DNA of 64,000 nt from Hymenobacter sp. BT559 (GCF_017571525.1 NZ_JAGETY010000010.1:1-64000), one strand, 5' to 3'. Counted from the stretch's first letter, positions 49,921-60,416 are shown. The notes: generated by a model not told the origin, from the letters alone. Numbers and translations are program-made.

Positions 49921-49928
49921 TACTTTTG
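49921..49928 (+). promoter_or_regulatory. -7 promoter box TACTTTTG before mutL
   Basis: Exact consensus match. It lies 222 bases before the mutL ATG, so the mRNA would carry a leader of about 200 bases that holds several possible stems (see findings). Confidence 0.45.
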
Positions 49929-50142
49929 CCACCGAACGGAGCCGGAACCCCCGGCCAGCCTTGGTGGTTCCTTAGGAGCGAAACCTCTTCAGACAGCCGA
50001 AAGCAACCTGGGCGGCTAGCCCAAATTGGCCGCAAAGGTAGGCAGTAAGCTACGAGCGGCAGATGAAAAACGTCTGTGCTGCTGGCTAATTGCCTTACGT
50101 GAAGCCGGAAAAACGGGCTGGCTCCGGCTAGCCCCTCTCTTT

Positions 50143-52152
50143 ATGCCCGACATTATTCAACTTCTGCCCGAGTACCTCGCCAACCAGATTGCGGCGGGCG
50201 AGGTGGTGCAGCGCCCGGCCTCGGTGGTCAAAGAATTGCTTGAAAACGCCGTGGATGCGGGCGCTACCTCAGTGCAGCTTATTGTGAAAGAAGCCGGCAA
50301 GCAGCTGGTGCAAGTGGTTGACGATGGCGCCGGCATGTCGCCCACCGATGCCCGCATGAGCCTGGAGCGCCACGCCACCAGCAAAATCCGCTCGACCGAA
50401 GACCTGTTTCGCATTCGTACGCTGGGCTTCCGGGGCGAGGCCCTAGCCAGCATCGCGGCCGTGGCGCAGGTCGAAATCCGCACCAAGCAGCGCGGGCAGG
50501 AAACCGGCTCGCTGCTGCTGGTAGAGGGCTCGCAGGTGAGCAGCCAAACGCCGACAGCCTGCCCCGACGGCACAAGTATCGCGGTAAAAAACTTGTTTTT
50601 TAACGTGCCGGCACGTCGCAACTTCTTGAAAAGCAATGCGGTGGAGATGCGTCACATCCTCGACGAGTTTCAGCACGTGGCGCTGGCCAATCCGCAGATT
50701 GCCTTTTCACTTTACCAAAATGACCTCGAAGTATTTAGCCTGCCCGCCGGCAAGCTGAGCCAGCGCATTGTGGCGCTGCTGGGCAATAATTACAAAGAGC
50801 AACTGGCAAACTGCGAAGAGATTACGCCTTTTATTACAGTGAAGGGCTACATCGGCAAGCCCGAGTCGGCGAAGAAGAGCCGCGGCGACCAGTTTTTCTT
50901 CGTCAATAACCGCTTTATCCGCTCGGCCTACCTCAACCACGCTGTGCTAGCTGCCTACGAGGGCTTGCTGGCCCGCGACACGCACCCGTTCTACGTGCTG
51001 TTTTTGGAGCTCGACCCTAAGGCTATTGACATCAACGTGCACCCCACGAAGACGGAAATAAAATTTGAGGATGAGAAAACGGTGTATGCCGTGGTGCGGG
51101 CAGCCGTGCGGCAGGCGCTGGGCGTGCACAGCCTCACGCCTTCGCTCGATTTTGAGGGCGATGTGAATTTTGCGCCTATTCGACCGCTGCGCACTTCGGC
51201 AGGGGCAAGCGGGGGCTTTGCCAAGGGCGACGGGGCCGCGCTGCCCCCGCCCACCCGCGCCGTCGAGTTCAACCCCGACGCGCTGGCCGCTTCGGTATCG
51301 GCTGCGGCGCGCGGCAGCCGCAAAACGGCCGACGAGCGTGCTAGCCCCCCGCGCCCCACCGAGCAGGCCAAGCGCGACCTCGAAGCCTTTTACCGCGAAC
51401 TGGGCCAGCCCGTGCGCCCGGCCGACGAGGTGGCGCCCGCGGGCACGGTTACGATGGTACCCCCGGTAGCGCCGCTACCCGAGCTTCCCTTCACGCATCC
51501 GAGCCCGGCCGAGCGGCCCCGGCTGCAGGCCGCTGGCCCGGCTAGCTCCGGCCCGACTATGAGCGGTGGGGGGCACAATCCCCGCGCCACGCAGGTGCTG
51601 AACCGCTACGTGCTGCTGCCGGTGAAGTCGGGCCTGATGCTGATTGACCAGGAGGCCGCCCGCGAACGCATTCTCTACGAGCAGTACACGGCGGGGCAGG
51701 CGCAGGGTGGGGGCCATTCGCAGGCGCTGCTGTTTCCGCGCCCACTCACGTTTTCGCCGGCCGACTATGCCGTGCTGGGCGAGCTCACGCCTACGCTGCA
51801 CTTGCTAGGGTTTCGTTTTGCCGAGTTTGGGCCGCACACCATTGCTATCGAGGCGGTGCCTGCCGACCTGCCCGCGCAGGGCGAGAAGGAATTGCTGGAA
51901 GGGTTAATTGAGCAGTTTCGGAGCGGGGCTGCGCCGCTTCGCCTCGACCGGCACGAGGCGCTGGCCCGCGCGCTGGCCCGGCGCGTGGCCCAGGCTACGA
52001 GCCAACCCCGCCTGCCCGATGTAGAGCTGAATGCATTGGTGGACAAGCTATTTGCCTGCCAGGTGCCCAATTACACCCCCGATGGCCGCCCCACCGTCGT
52101 ATTGCTCGACGGCGAGCAGCTAGCCGCCTTTTTTCGTAAAGCCGGCGTGTAA
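50143..52152 (+). CDS. mutL: DNA mismatch repair protein MutL
   Basis: ATPase that links mismatch recognition to strand removal. It has 669 aa. The GHKL ATPase motifs are VVKELLENAVDAGA, VDDGAGM and ATSKIRSTEDLFRIRTLGFRGEAL. A Pro/Ala-rich linker (about residues 345-475) leads to the dimerisation domain. The nuclease motif DQHAxxER reads IDQEAARERILYE here, and the late motif reads CQVPNYTPDGRP. The ATG gives the canonical MPDIIQLLPEYLANQIAAGE start. The rhomboid gene follows after 49 bases. Confidence 0.96.
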   Translation: MPDIIQLLPEYLANQIAAGEVVQRPASVVKELLENAVDAGATSVQLIVKEAGKQLVQVVDDGAGMSPTDARMSLERHATSKIRSTEDLFRIRTLGFRGEALASIAAVAQVEIRTKQRGQETGSLLLVEGSQVSSQTPTACPDGTSIAVKNLFFNVPARRNFLKSNAVEMRHILDEFQHVALANPQIAFSLYQNDLEVFSLPAGKLSQRIVALLGNNYKEQLANCEEITPFITVKGYIGKPESAKKSRGDQFFFVNNRFIRSAYLNHAVLAAYEGLLARDTHPFYVLFLELDPKAIDINVHPTKTEIKFEDEKTVYAVVRAAVRQALGVHSLTPSLDFEGDVNFAPIRPLRTSAGASGGFAKGDGAALPPPTRAVEFNPDALAASVSAAARGSRKTADERASPPRPTEQAKRDLEAFYRELGQPVRPADEVAPAGTVTMVPPVAPLPELPFTHPSPAERPRLQAAGPASSGPTMSGGGHNPRATQVLNRYVLLPVKSGLMLIDQEAARERILYEQYTAGQAQGGGHSQALLFPRPLTFSPADYAVLGELTPTLHLLGFRFAEFGPHTIAIEAVPADLPAQGEKELLEGLIEQFRSGAAPLRLDRHEALARALARRVAQATSQPRLPDVELNALVDKLFACQVPNYTPDGRPTVVLLDGEQLAAFFRKAGV

Positions 52153-52201
52153 GCGGCCGGGTGCGACCTTTGTGGCTACCAGCTGCTCCGTATTCCTAAT
52201 T

Positions 52202-52999
52202 ATGTTCAACCTCACACCTACCGTCCGCAACCTGCTGCTGATAAACCTGGCCGTTTTCCTGGCGCAGGAAAACTTGCGGAACATTCCCATTACGCAGTTG
52301 GGCAGCCTCTACGCGCTAGGGTCGCCGTACTTCCATTTCTGGCAGCTCTTCACCTATATGTTCCTGCACGGCAGCTGGGGGCATATTTTCTCCAATATGT
52401 TTGGCCTCATTTCCTTCGGGCCGCTGCTGGAGCAGCGTTGGGGTGGGCAGCGCTTTCTGGCATTCTGGCTGATGTGTGGGGTGGGGGCCGGCGTGCTCTA
52501 CGAAGGCGTGCGGTCTTATGAGCTGCATAAGCTGGATGCCATATATACGGACGTAGTGCGCAGCCCCAATGCCGGCGACTACGACCAGTTTATGACCCAG
52601 AGCGGGTTCAAGCAGGCCGAAGACGAGGCGGCTGCCGGCGCCTTGCAGCGCAACCCCAACGACCCCGAGCTCAAGCAGGCTATTGTGCAGCACGTGGAGC
52701 AGATATACAACGTCATTCACAACTCGCCGCACGCCGGAATGCTCGGGGCCTCCGGGGCCTTGTTTGGTATTCTATTCGCCTTTGCCTACCTGTTTCCCAA
52801 CACGGAGCTGTTTCTCCTCTTCATTCCGTTTCCCGTCAAGGCGAAGTATTTTGTTTTCTTTTACGGGGCCTACGAGCTATACAGCGGCGTGCACCAGGCG
52901 CCCGGCGACAACGTAGCGCACTTTGCCCACATCGGCGGGCTGCTGATTGGGTTTATTATTCTTAAATTCTGGGAAAGCGGCCGCGCTCGCTTTTACTAA
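52202..52999 (+). CDS. Rhomboid family intramembrane serine protease (first of a tandem pair)
   Basis: A membrane protein of 265 aa with about six helices. The catalytic Ser lies in GASGALFGIL and the His in NVAHFAHIGGLLIG; HGSWGHIFSNM is the usual first-loop motif. An extra soluble stretch of about 75 residues between the second and third core helices (SYELHKLDAIYTDVVRSP onward) is longer than in GlpG. ATG 52202 is chosen because the longer frame lacks likeness. The second rhomboid starts 14 bases after the stop. Confidence 0.94.
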   Translation: MFNLTPTVRNLLLINLAVFLAQENLRNIPITQLGSLYALGSPYFHFWQLFTYMFLHGSWGHIFSNMFGLISFGPLLEQRWGGQRFLAFWLMCGVGAGVLYEGVRSYELHKLDAIYTDVVRSPNAGDYDQFMTQSGFKQAEDEAAAGALQRNPNDPELKQAIVQHVEQIYNVIHNSPHAGMLGASGALFGILFAFAYLFPNTELFLLFIPFPVKAKYFVFFYGAYELYSGVHQAPGDNVAHFAHIGGLLIGFIILKFWESGRARFY

Positions 53000-53013
53000 A
53001 ATCTACCACTGCA

Positions 53014-53913
53014 ATGAGTATCACCCAGGATATCCGCGATGCCTTCTCGCGCCGCGATAATGCTCTCAATCAGCTCATTATTAGTAATGCGCTGGTTTTC
53101 GCGGTGCTTATTATCCTAAAGGCAATATTTTTTATTACCCAGACTAGTGGCGTATATGTGCTCATCATGCGCCAACTGGCCTTGTCGTCCGATGGCATGG
53201 TGCTGCTGCGCCATCCGTGGACGCTGCTCACGTACGCTTTTGTGCACGAAGGTTTCCTGCACATTCTCTTTAATATGCTGAACCTCTATTGGTTTGGGCA
53301 GCTTATTCGCGAGTATCTGGGCGACCGCCGGCTGGTGAGCATCTACGTGCTAGGGGCGCTGGTCGGGGCACTGTTTTTCCTACTGGCCTACAATTTCATT
53401 CCGGTGTTGCAGCCTGGGCTAGGGCTGCCGGTTATCGGCGCGTCGGCTTCGGTTACGGCCATTATTGTGGCGGCGGCTACGCTTCTGCCCGATTATACGT
53501 TCATGCTTATTCTGCTAGGGCCCGTCAAAATCAAGTGGATAGCATTGGCCGTGGTGTTGATTTCCCTGGCCGGAATTAATGGCGGCAACCCTGGTGGCGA
53601 AATCACCCACCTTGGTGGCGCGCTGCTCGGCTTTGTCTTCATTAAGCAGCTGAAGGCGGGCCGCGACATGGGCCGTCCGGTGGTGGCAGTGGGCGACTGG
53701 TTTGGCCGCCTTTTCCAGCCCCGCCCGGCCATGAAGGTGACGCACCGCAGCCCCGTTTCGGTAGGCCGTGCTACTGCCGCAGCCAGTAAAACGGCCCCTA
53801 GCGCTACGCCGCCCGAGGAGGTAGACCTGATTCTGGACAAGATTTCGCGCTCGGGCTACGAAAGCCTGTCGAAAGAAGAAAAGCAGAAGCTCTTCCGCGC
53901 CAGCCAGCAGTAA
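53014..53913 (+). CDS. Rhomboid family intramembrane serine protease (second of a tandem pair)
   Basis: A protein of 299 aa. The core has HEGFLHILFNMLNLYWFG, the Ser motif VIGASASVTAI and the His motif ITHLGGALLGF. A C-terminal tail of about 90 residues follows, with a Ser/Ala-rich linker and EVDLILDKISRSGYESLSKEEKQKLFRAS, which is found in many Bacteroidota rhomboids. It is probably co-transcribed with the first rhomboid and differs from it in the loops, so they may cut different targets or work as a pair. Confidence 0.94.
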   Translation: MSITQDIRDAFSRRDNALNQLIISNALVFAVLIILKAIFFITQTSGVYVLIMRQLALSSDGMVLLRHPWTLLTYAFVHEGFLHILFNMLNLYWFGQLIREYLGDRRLVSIYVLGALVGALFFLLAYNFIPVLQPGLGLPVIGASASVTAIIVAAATLLPDYTFMLILLGPVKIKWIALAVVLISLAGINGGNPGGEITHLGGALLGFVFIKQLKAGRDMGRPVVAVGDWFGRLFQPRPAMKVTHRSPVSVGRATAAASKTAPSATPPEEVDLILDKISRSGYESLSKEEKQKLFRASQQ

Positions 53914-53947
53914 GCCGGGCTAGCCGCTCGCCCTCTCGGCAAAAAAG

Positions 53948-53976
53948 AAAAAGCCCGTCGAACCGACGGGCTTTTT
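53948..53976. terminator. Intrinsic terminator after the rhomboid pair
   Basis: AAAAAGCCCGTCG pairs perfectly with CGACGGGCTTTTT around a 3-base loop; works in both directions for the convergent neighbours. Confidence 0.92.
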
Positions 53977-54031
53977 GCTGGGACAAATGGAATAATAAGC
54001 AGGCTTTGCAAAGCCAGTGCCAAGTGCGTAG

Positions 54032-54400
54032 CTAGGCGGCCGGCTCGGCCGGCGCCGCGGGGCTGGGGCGGCCCCAGGCACCGGCGCAGCGGTTGCGCAT
54101 CTGCTGCCGAAACTGCTCGCGCTCGGCCGGCGAAAAGGCTTCCATGCGCTGCACCATCTGGCGCTTCCAGGCGCGGCCCCGCGCCCAGCCGCCGCGCCCG
54201 CCGCGCCCAAACCCTCCGGTGAGGAGGCGGCTGAGCAGCAACAGGCCCAGGGCCTGCCAGAAGGTGAGCAGCGGCAAGTGAAACAGCATGGGCATGAGCC
54301 AGTTCCAGAGGCTCATGGTAACAAACCCGGCGACGGTCACAAACAGCGCCGCGAAAAAGACGAATTTGACGGCTTTTTTCAGCCAGAAAGAGCGGTTCAT
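54032..54400 (-). CDS. Small two-helix membrane protein downstream of an ECF sigma gene
   Basis: A protein of 122 aa with two hydrophobic segments (about residues 12-35 and 42-62), a Gly/Arg-rich linker (GFGRGGRGGWARGR) and a C-terminal charged helix (FSPAEREQFRQQM). Proteins like this often follow ECF sigma genes in Bacteroidota. It lies 40 bases behind the sigma gene and is probably co-transcribed; the link suggests control of the sigma factor or envelope stress sensing, but this is unproven. Confidence 0.78.
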   Translation of the reverse strand: MNRSFWLKKAVKFVFFAALFVTVAGFVTMSLWNWLMPMLFHLPLLTFWQALGLLLLSRLLTGGFGRGGRGGWARGRAWKRQMVQRMEAFSPAEREQFRQQMRNRCAGAWGRPSPAAPAEPAA

Positions 54401-54440
54401 ATCGAGGGGAGGGAATTATAGCGAGGAAAAAAGCGGCGGG

Positions 54441-55019
54441 CTAGTCGGTAAACAGCTCGTCGTAGAGTTTTTGGAGCCGCTTGCGTAGGTGCTTCACGGC
54501 GTAGTGCTTGCGGGAGATAAGCGTTTTGAGCGGCACGCCCGTTTCGGCCACCATATCGTTGAACGACTTGTCCTCCAGCTCGTGCCACACAAATACCTGG
54601 CGCTGCTCGGCCGGCAGCTCGGCCAGGGCATCGGTGAGGGCATCCATGATGGTTTCGCGCAGCAAGCGGTTTTCGGGCGAGTCGTCGGGCGCGGGCAGCA
54701 CATCTTGTAGCAGGCGGCTGGGCTCGTCGCCTTCGGTGCTAGCCCCCAGCGGCGCATCGAGCGACACCGTGCGCTGCGCCGGCACGCGCCGGTAGCGGTC
54801 AATAATGCGGTTGCGGGCCACCCGAAACAGCCAGGCCGCGGCCTGCTCTACCGGCTTGAGCAGCCGGTAGCTTTCCACGAGCTCGGCAAAGACATCCTGC
54901 AGAATGTCTTCGGCTTCGTCGGGGTCGGGCACGCGCCGCTCGATAAACCGCAGCAGGCGGCCGCGCTGCTCGCGCACGGCGGCCTGAATCTGCTGGTCCT
55001 GGCCGGCGGCGGTTGTCAT
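54441..55019 (-). CDS. RNA polymerase ECF sigma factor
   Basis: A sigma-70 ECF protein of 192 aa. Region 2 reads DPDEAEDILQDVFAELVESY with AAWLFRVARNRIIDRYRR; region 4 is FNDMVAETGVPLKTLISRKHYAVKHLRKRL. The linker holds an acidic stretch (LQDVLPAPDDSPENRL). The ATG giving MTTAAGQDQ was chosen; an in-frame ATG 11 codons upstream (MEALALP) is possible. A palindromic element starts about 70 bases upstream, so its promoter may lie within the element. Confidence 0.93.
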   Translation of the reverse strand: MTTAAGQDQQIQAAVREQRGRLLRFIERRVPDPDEAEDILQDVFAELVESYRLLKPVEQAAAWLFRVARNRIIDRYRRVPAQRTVSLDAPLGASTEGDEPSRLLQDVLPAPDDSPENRLLRETIMDALTDALAELPAEQRQVFVWHELEDKSFNDMVAETGVPLKTLISRKHYAVKHLRKRLQKLYDELFTD

Positions 55020-55090
55020 AAGCGCGGGAAGGGGGAGTGCTAGTGCTTCCATTGTGGCTAAGCAGACGCAGGGCTTTCGCCAATACTTTA

Positions 55091-55351
55091 ACCGCAGATT
55101 CAAACGGATTAAACAGATTTTGTAGATACGCCCGCCTGCGGTAGGCTGACTCAGTTGGTGGAAAAAGACTTTTCTTACTCTTCTGACTAAGTTGGTGGAG
55201 AAACGCTTTGCCTACTCTTCCTTATAGAGAGTACTACCCTTGGTGCGTGCGGTATACAAAGAAAGGATGGCTGCCAGCGGCAAGCCGCGCCTAGTCAGTC
55301 CACGCAGTGGGCGTATCTGCGAAATCCGTTTAATCCGTTTGAATCTGCGGT
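55091..55351. repeat. Class I-like palindromic element with an unusual core
   Basis: Outer arms (55091-55150 and 55294-55351) match over about 58-60 bases with roughly ten differences; they begin ACCGCAGATTCAAACGGATT. The core of about 143 bases, unlike the other class I copies, holds two 37-base tandem repeats and no terminator. The element fills most of the 391-base gap between the divergent sigma factor and nuoK genes. The rest of that gap holds only the nuoK promoter box. Confidence 0.85.
55146..55219. repeat. Two imperfect tandem copies of a 37-base unit
   Basis: Copies start at 55146 and 55183, both beginning CTGACTnAGTTGGTGGA and ending CTACTCTT or TTACTCTT. Both read as similar short peptides (LTQLVEKDFSYSS and LTKLVEKRFAYSS), which end at stops. 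They lie mostly within the core of the palindromic element. Confidence 0.8.
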
Positions 55352-55352
55352 G

Positions 55353-55360
55353 TAACTTTG
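55353..55360 (+). promoter_or_regulatory. -7 promoter box TAACTTTG for nuoK
   Basis: Exact consensus match, two bases after the palindromic element and 51 bases before the nuoK ATG. Confidence 0.6.
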
Positions 55361-55410
55361 CCCGCTAGGTCGGCCGTAGGCCGGTCGCGCTTTTCCGCAG
55401 CTTTCTTGCC

Positions 55411-55749
55411 ATGACCAACGCTTCTCTTGTTCCCGCCGTCATTCACGAAGTGCCGTTGCAGTACTACGTGTTTTTCGCCACCGCACTCTTCTGCATCGGC
55501 GTTACGGGGGTACTCATCCGGCGCAATGCCATCATCATCTTCATGTGCATCGAGCTGATGCTCAACGCCGTGAATATCCTGCTGACGGCTTTTGCCGCCT
55601 ACCGCGCCGACCCCAACGGTCAGATATTCGTGTTTTTCATCATGGCCGTAGCCGCCGCCGAAGTAGCAGTAGGCCTGGGCATTATCGTCATGATTTACCG
55701 CAACTTCCAGAATACCGACGTCAACCTGCTCAGCCGGTTGCGGGGGTAA
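55411..55749 (+). CDS. nuoK: NADH-quinone oxidoreductase subunit K
   Basis: Membrane subunit of complex I, 112 aa with three helices. The conserved glutamates of the proton path are in FMCIELMLNAVN and AAAEVAVGLGI. The N-terminus has a short extension (MTNASLVPAVIHEVPLQ). It has its own promoter box. nuoJ does not precede it: upstream is a palindromic element and a sigma factor gene. nuoL follows after 109 bases that hold a class III palindrome. Confidence 0.97.
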   Translation: MTNASLVPAVIHEVPLQYYVFFATALFCIGVTGVLIRRNAIIIFMCIELMLNAVNILLTAFAAYRADPNGQIFVFFIMAVAAAEVAVGLGIIVMIYRNFQNTDVNLLSRLRG

Positions 55750-55758
55750 AATCCCTCT

Positions 55759-55833
55759 GTCATTGCGAGCCTGCGAAGCAATCGCACCTGCCCGACTTGT
55801 TCTAGTGCGATTGCTTCGCAGGCTCGCAATGAC
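55759..55833. repeat. Class III palindromic element between nuoK and nuoL
   Basis: Perfect 29-base arms (55759-55787 and 55805-55833, beginning GTCATTGCGAGCCTGCGAAG) around a 17-base loop. It lies inside what must be one transcription unit, so full termination is unlikely. Confidence 0.93.
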
Positions 55834-55858
55834 AACCGTCTAGTTTAGTTAGTTTACT

Positions 55859-57808
<1,950 letters not shown>

Positions 57809-57837
57809 TAGTAAATAGCTGAGCGTGACGTAACATT

Positions 57838-57935
57838 GAACGTCATGCTGAGCCTGCAAAGCATCTTAGGCGCATTTGCCGGGTCATTGGCCGGGCGGTG
57901 CGAGCAAGATGCTTCGCAGGCTCAGCATGACGTTC
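57838..57935. repeat. Class II palindromic element after nuoL
   Basis: Left arm begins GAACGTCATGCTGAGCCTGC; the right arm is its complement with a few mismatches and ends at 57935. The type is that of the elements before obgE and before bshA. It ends 27 bases before the S9 peptidase start. Confidence 0.9.
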
Positions 57936-57962
57936 TTCTTTTTAACACCTCTCTAGCTGGCA

Positions 57963-60416
57963 ATGAAAAAAATCTTACCTGTCTTTTTCCTTCTTGCAGC
58001 CCCGGCTATGGCCCAGGAAACCCAATACCACGAGCCGCCAGCGGCTATCCGCGACCTGCTGCTGGCCCCACCCACGCCCCGCGTGAGCCTGGCGGGCGAT
58101 GGCAGCGTGCTGGCTGTGCTGGCCGTGCAGGATTTTCCGACCATTGCCGAGCTTTCGCAGCCCGAGCTGCGGCTGGCCGGCCTGCGCCTCAACCCGCGCA
58201 CCAACGGCCCTAGCCGCGTGAGCTACGCAGTGGGGATGCAGCTGAAAAAGCTGCCCAGCGGCGCCGAAACGCCGGTGCAGGGTCTGCCCGCGCAGGCCCG
58301 GATTAGCAGCCCTAGCTGGTCGCCCGATAATAAACACCTGGCCTTCGCGCTCACGGTGCCGGCTACCGACGGCACTCCTGGCCGCGTTGAGCTATGGGTA
58401 GCTGATGTAGCAACTAATTCGGCTCACCGCCTGCTCGCCACACCGCTCAACGACGTGTTTGGTAATTCCTTCGAATGGGTATCGGATAGCCAGACGCTGC
58501 TGGCTAGGGTGGTGCCCGTGGGCCGCGGCGCGGCGCCCGCCGCCGATGCCGCGCCCACCGGCCCCGCCGTGCAGGAAACGGGCGGTGGTAAAAAGTCGGG
58601 CGCCCGCACCTACCAGGATTTGCTGAAAAACCCGGCCGACGAGCGCATCTTCGACTACTACGCCACCTCACAGCTGGTGCGCGTGAAGCTGGCCGATGGC
58701 ACCGTGCAACCGCTCGGCCAGCCTGGCGTGCTGCGCACGGCCTCGCCCTCGCCCGATGGCCGCTACGTGCTGGTGCGCAATGTGCACCGGCCCTATTCCT
58801 ACACGCTGCCCATCAGCAGCTTTCCGCAGAAGATAGATGTGCTCGACCTGGCGAGCGGCAGCATGGTTAAAACCATTGCCGACCTGCCTCTGGCCGACAA
58901 CGTGCCCACTAACTTCGATGCCGTGCCCACCGGCCCGCGCGACCACGGCTGGCGCACCGATGCTCCCGCTACCCTCAGCTATGCCGAGGCGCAGGATGGC
59001 GGCGACCCGAAAGTGAAAGCCGATGTGCGCGACAAGGTATTTCTACTGGCTGCCCCCTTCACCAGCCCGCAGGAGCTAGCGGCCTTGCCGCTGCGCTACG
59101 CGGGCCTCACCTGGGGCACCGACCACCTGGCGCTGGTGGATGGCTACCGCTGGGCCGACCGCCACGAAACCACCTGGCAGCTCGACCCGAGCCAGCCCGG
59201 CCAGCCGCTGAAAGTGCTGTTCGATGGCTCGTCGCAGGACACGTATCACAACCCCGGCTCGCCCGCTACGCAGCGCAACGCGCAGGGCCGCCCGGTGCTG
59301 CGGCTAGCCCAGGGCGGGCAGGCACTTTACCTGCTGGGCCAGGGCGCCTCGCCCGAGGGCGACCGGCCTTTCGTAGACGAGCGGAACCTGCAAACCGGCA
59401 AAACGACCCGCCTGTGGCAGTCGGCCGCGCCGTACTACGAGGTGCCGGTGGCCCTGTTCGACGGCAAGAAAAGCCAGCCCGAGCTGCTGACCCGCCGCGA
59501 GGCAGCCGACCAGGCTCCTAACTATTACCTGCGCGAGCTGGGCAAGAAAAGCCCGCCGCTGGCCCTCACGCATTTTGCTAACCCCTACGCCAAGTTTGGC
59601 GGCAGCTTCCGCAAGCAGGTGCTGCACTACAAGCGGGCCGATGGGGTGGCCCTCACGGCCAACCTCTACCTGCCGCCCGGCTACAAGAAAACTGACGGCC
59701 CGCTACCCACGCTCATGGAGGCATACCCGGTCGAGTTTAAGGACAAAGCCAATGCCGGGCAGGTGAGCGGCTCGCCCTACACCTTCACCCGCGTAAGCTG
59801 GGCCTCGCCGGTGTACTGGGTGACGCAGGGCTACGCCGTGCTCGAAAATGCCACGGTGCCCATCGTGGGCGAGGGCACCGCCGAGCCCAACGATACGTAC
59901 ACCGAGCAGCTGGTAAGCAGCGCCAAGGCTGCCATCGACGAGGGCCAGCGGCTAGGGGTGGTAGACCCCGCCCGGGTGGCCGTGATGGGCCACAGCTACG
60001 GCGCCTTTATGACGGCCAACCTACTAGCCCACTCCAGCCTGTTTAAGGCCGGTATTGCCCGCAGCGGCGCCTACAATCGCACGCTCACGCCCTTCGGCTT
60101 CCAGGGCGAGGAGCGTACCTACTGGCAGGCTAAGGGCGTGTACGACGCCATGTCGCCCTTCAACTTTGCCGATAAAATCAAGACGCCCATTTTGCTTATT
60201 CACGGCGAGGCTGATAATAACTCGGGTACCTTTCCCATTCAGAGTGAGCGCTTTTACGCGGCCCTCAAGGGCCAGGGCGCTACGGCCCGCTACGTAGTGC
60301 TGCCCGCCGAGGCTCACAGCTACCAGGCCCGCGAAAACCTGCTGCACATGCTCTGGGAAATGGATTCGTGGCTAGCTAAATACGTGAAAGGTCCCGCGCC
60401 CGCGGTTGCTAATTAA
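57963..60416 (+). CDS. S9-family (prolyl oligopeptidase-type) exported peptidase
   Basis: A protein of 817 aa with a signal peptide (MKKILPVFFLLAAPAMAQ). The N-terminal two thirds form a beta-propeller-like domain (e.g. SPSPDGRYVLVRN). The C-terminal alpha/beta hydrolase has Ser678 in GHSYGAF, Asp751 in HGEADNN and His785 in AEAHSYQ. The group includes glutamyl endopeptidase- and acylaminoacyl-peptidase-like enzymes. It is probably periplasmic. A terminator follows. Confidence 0.94.
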   Translation: MKKILPVFFLLAAPAMAQETQYHEPPAAIRDLLLAPPTPRVSLAGDGSVLAVLAVQDFPTIAELSQPELRLAGLRLNPRTNGPSRVSYAVGMQLKKLPSGAETPVQGLPAQARISSPSWSPDNKHLAFALTVPATDGTPGRVELWVADVATNSAHRLLATPLNDVFGNSFEWVSDSQTLLARVVPVGRGAAPAADAAPTGPAVQETGGGKKSGARTYQDLLKNPADERIFDYYATSQLVRVKLADGTVQPLGQPGVLRTASPSPDGRYVLVRNVHRPYSYTLPISSFPQKIDVLDLASGSMVKTIADLPLADNVPTNFDAVPTGPRDHGWRTDAPATLSYAEAQDGGDPKVKADVRDKVFLLAAPFTSPQELAALPLRYAGLTWGTDHLALVDGYRWADRHETTWQLDPSQPGQPLKVLFDGSSQDTYHNPGSPATQRNAQGRPVLRLAQGGQALYLLGQGASPEGDRPFVDERNLQTGKTTRLWQSAAPYYEVPVALFDGKKSQPELLTRREAADQAPNYYLRELGKKSPPLALTHFANPYAKFGGSFRKQVLHYKRADGVALTANLYLPPGYKKTDGPLPTLMEAYPVEFKDKANAGQVSGSPYTFTRVSWASPVYWVTQGYAVLENATVPIVGEGTAEPNDTYTEQLVSSAKAAIDEGQRLGVVDPARVAVMGHSYGAFMTANLLAHSSLFKAGIARSGAYNRTLTPFGFQGEERTYWQAKGVYDAMSPFNFADKIKTPILLIHGEADNNSGTFPIQSERFYAALKGQGATARYVVLPAEAHSYQARENLLHMLWEMDSWLAKYVKGPAPAVAN

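Noticed and set aside
55146..55219. Tandem 37-base repeats as a CRISPR array
   Set aside because: The copies are adjacent with no spacers, number only two and have no cas genes nearby.
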